From contig CM049307.1 in NCBI GenBank assembly GCA_026874595.1, forward strand, positions 25,707,079 to 25,771,078: 64,000 nucleotides of DNA, in the 5' to 3' direction. Below the pieces are notes generated by a model, which searched no databases, had not been told where the DNA came from, and saw nothing but the letters and a program-made list of their open reading frames with translations. Of this stretch, positions 61,271 through 64,000 are shown piece after piece. The number at the start of each line of letters is the position of its first letter. Position 1 is the stretch's first letter. This DNA comes from Sipunculus nudus. Its lineage: Eukaryota > Annelida > Sipuncula > Golfingiida > Sipunculidae. The position numbers and the translations under genes are program-made.

Positions 61271-61295
61271 CAATCTATATATTAATAGCGTAAGG

Positions 61296-63249
61296 CGATT
61301 TTTGTAATTTTCCGTATCTCCTCCGATACCACCGTACGGATTGCCCTGATTTTCGACATGCATATGGTCCGAGTTTGTTCGAAGAGATTCCACCCATTTT
61401 TATTTGCAATATTTGCGTATTACGTGTAAAATTAATAATTTTAATATTTGCTCCCCCGCGGGTGCCTCTTTTCTTTGTGTCTTTGGGCCCGGTAACACTA
61501 TAGCCAAAGAGTGTGTGATGGCGGGACAGAGTTTTAACTCCGGGGGCCCTATCCGGGGTTTTCGTACATTCGCGGCCACCGGCCCGTAATTATCCCCCTT
61601 GGTGATCCCTTCTCAAAAGAAAACCGCCGCGCGGGGACAGGGTCTATTGTGAACAAGGAGATCTCAAGAGGAGAATGTTCAACAGGGGGAACTTTGAAAG
61701 AATCATAATTACCCGAATGGTATTTCAGGGGCGGAGAAAGGTTAGAGGGAGGGGAGAGGGCTTTAATCAGATAGGGATCCAGAAAATCGGGAAGGGTTGG
61801 GGGGGGGGGGGGGTTCGGGTTGGGGGTGGTGGGAGGTGGAGTTGATGATTAGGCCTACATTGATCCCCCCCCCCTTTTGCTAAAACGTGGGGGAGGGAAT
61901 TGATATATATCCCCTTACCCCTTTATTGTCGCCACCGGCAATATGTATCACCACTGCGACAAATTTCCCGTCATAAAAACAGCGGTATTTTACTAACCAA
62001 ATTCACGTCATCTGAGAGCGTTATATCAGCCTTCCAAACGTTTACTAATGATGTCTGCAACCAAGTTGATATCATTTGATAGCACTACATCACTCCAGTC
62101 ACTCCCTTGACTACGCTCCTGTAGAGAATGCATTGATTGTCTCGCTGGAAACATTGGTTCAGGAGGGGTCTTTGGGAATGCGTGATATTAAAAAAAATAT
62201 ACAACCATTAAATATACTTCATACTACAATGCTTCCGCGAACTTCTGCGCAGCAGGATTGCCCGACCATGTGAGTGCTCAGGTTTTGTGCGTAATAAAGG
62301 GAATGCAATTATCGAGAAAACGTCTCAGCGCTACTGTACTATACCATGCAAGATAACGGGTTTCTTTGCTGGCGGATTTACGGGCTCGGAGGGCAACTTT
62401 GAATAGCGATGTTCAACATAATATATTTTTATATAAAACTTATTTCATTTATCATATAAACATCTCCGTAAATTTCTCCGGCTAATATCTTGGCTTCAGT
62501 AAGATTTTTACGCATAACACCCTACATAGAATGGATCTGTTTGTTAATATATAGATAACACCGTACGGATAGCCGTGATTTTCGATATCAATATGACATT
62601 CTACCATTCGTACCGGAACGTATTCGTCCAAGTCATCCAGACTCAGACACAAGGTCAACTCAAGGACAGAACACTTACACCAAATGTCGTCTTCGAAAAG
62701 ATCTTATAAGGGTAACATTGTCCAACCAAGACATTCAACTATGAAAGACTATTTGACATCAGAACTAACTGCTCGCCCGAAACCGTGCGTAGCACGGGTA
62801 ATTGCTAGTAACAAAGTAATATCGAGAAATGTATCGCAATGTTCTTCCATCATGTTGCATTCATATTGTGTTAAACAGCCCATTATCTTAATATTATGCT
62901 ACGAATGAAGAATTAACACAGGAGAATACATGTGAACTCACAACCCAAATTGAAACTCCATCTCTATGTTAACGAGTCATTTCCTGTATCGCGTTCAAGT
63001 TGGCTGCGTCCAGTAACCCGTGTGAGCCATGCCTGTTTCATGTGGTCAGAAATTCAACACACATGTGGAGGGTTTTACCAATATGCTGAGCTGAAACGGA
63101 ACCTTTCTCGCTCATGTTTGGTGTTGTTATAGAAAGTATACTAACATGCTAACGATTAGCCTGGTTTATGTCAATTGACAGTGTACCTGTAGGCCATGAG
63201 CCTACATACATGAGCCTACATAAAAAAATGACGAAAATATATGAATTCT
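61296..63249. other. Region between vigilin-like fragments, mixed repeats
   Basis: No gene is recognised. The phrase ACCGTACGGATWGCC..GTGATTTTCGA occurs at about 61327-61358 and 62550-62583, marking a dispersed repeat of unknown type. A GC-rich block lies at 61450-61640, a poly-G run at 61799-61814 and a C run at 61866-61874. The tandem phrase CATGAGCCTACATA occurs twice at 63196-63220. Confidence 0.5.
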
Positions 63250-63308
63250 CATGGGGCCTTCTTCAGACGTAGATGTAAAGGTACCTGACAACCAGTAATC
63301 TTTTCGTA

Positions 63309-63720
63309 ATGTCAGAGGGCCGACATGACGCTAGATTGGACCCAAATGGTTCCAACTTGAGCGAGATCCAGGGAGCGACAGGCGTGTCAGTTGAGATGCC
63401 GCCACTAGACAGTAACTCCGAAACCATCACCCTGCGTAGAGAACCGGACAAGATTGGTCCAGCACTAATCATGGTGTACGCTAAGGCTAACAGCGTGGTC
63501 ATCCAGGAGGTCAAGGCCCCAGCGTGGCTCCATCAATTCATCATCGAACGCAACGGTTCCACCATCCGACAGATCACCTAGGACCTGCCCAAGGTGCATG
63601 TTGAATTCACTGATAACGAAGACAAGATCACCATTAAAGGCCCTCTGAGGAAGTTGGACAGACCCAGAGAGCTCTGGATGAAATCACAAAGGACCTGCTG
63701 TCAAGAATGGACATGTGGAA
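63309..63720 (+). pseudogene. Vigilin-like KH-domain fragment 2
   Basis: Encodes DPNGSNLSEIQGATGVSVEM, PPLDSNSETITLRREPDKIG and APAWLHQFIIERNGSTIRQI, a near-complete vigilin KH repeat (GxxGSNLxEI loop, GVSVEMPPLDSNSETITL, then the start of the next KH). TAG at 63579-63581 interrupts ITxDLPKVHVEFTDNEDKIT, where a sense codon is expected. After KGP the frame must change to read the vigilin-like EEVGQTQRALDEITKDLLSR. An extra T after ACCCAAA near the start shifts the frame from IGPK to GSN. It would follow fragment 1 directly in a normal vigilin. Clearly broken. Confidence 0.8.
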
Positions 63721-63815
63721 TAGAATGTGGATAAAAAAAACACCCCAGATTTTTGTCATTGGGAAGGCAGGGCTGCTGGCTACGCGTATCGTATACATAT
63801 TACATTTAACATGCA

Positions 63816-64000
63816 GACTGGCCCAGTCCATGAAATAGTTATGACTTAATTGTGGCTTCTTACAGAGAAATCAAACGTCCCCGCGTTGTATCGCAGTTAG
63901 TATCGATACCGCCTTCATGCGGCAACTCATATAACTAATTTACCAATATCTGACCCTCTCTCTCATTTAGACTGGCACAGTCCATGAAATAGTTATGGCT
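63816..64000 (+). repeat. Direct repeat pair at window end
   Basis: GACTGGCCCAGTCCATGAAA (63816) and AGACTGGCACAGTCCATGAA (63969) are the starts of a ~31 bp sequence repeated 154 bp apart; the second copy runs into the window edge. Both copies follow acceptor-like AG. Confidence 0.8.

Overview
The window is AT-rich animal nuclear DNA with spliced genes, long introns, many (TA)n arrays, G/C homopolymer runs and dense interspersed repeats. The repeat types (heads rich in CGTCCGTTAAC, Helitron-like elements carrying ~300 bp tandem units, a tRNA-derived SINE-like repeat) and the gene structures suggest an invertebrate, most plausibly a lophotrochozoan such as a bivalve mollusc. No feature fixes the species.

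Left part (994-27972, + strand): nine 3' exons of a Numb-associated kinase gene of the AAK1/BMP2K family. All exon phases agree and give a continuous frame of 1122 residues ending in a natural stop. The kinase domain must lie upstream of the window. What is visible is the long endocytic tail: Gln/Pro-rich, with a basic HRRxxSD segment, a WNPF-DDNF segment and repeated DPF/NPF/APF motifs of the kind that bind AP-2 and EH-domain proteins. Its introns hold several repeat elements, including a nested TIR-flanked block, Helitron-like copies and a hAT-like MITE, plus one candidate cassette exon that would truncate the protein.

Middle (28-42 kb): about 14 kb of non-coding DNA between two convergent genes. 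It includes a 1.6 kb dispersed repeat and an array of four to five ~325 bp units that ends in a hairpin plus CTAG, as Helitrons do.

Right-centre (41794-50690, - strand): a complete PAQR3 gene, a seven-pass membrane protein. The two frames close exactly to 343 or 340 residues, because there are two alternative terminal exons. Each encodes its own seventh membrane segment with the HxxxH zinc motif. Human BMP2K and PAQR3 are also convergent neighbours, so this looks like deeply conserved microsynteny.

Right end (50.7-64 kb): accessory DNA without an intact gene. It holds long (TA)n arrays, a Tigger/pogo-type element keeping only the DNA-binding part of a transposase, a cluster of GGGGTCC palindromes, a diverged long inverted repeat, a 21 bp palindromic minisatellite, a pair of tRNA-derived SINE-like copies and two broken pieces of a vigilin-type KH-domain gene.
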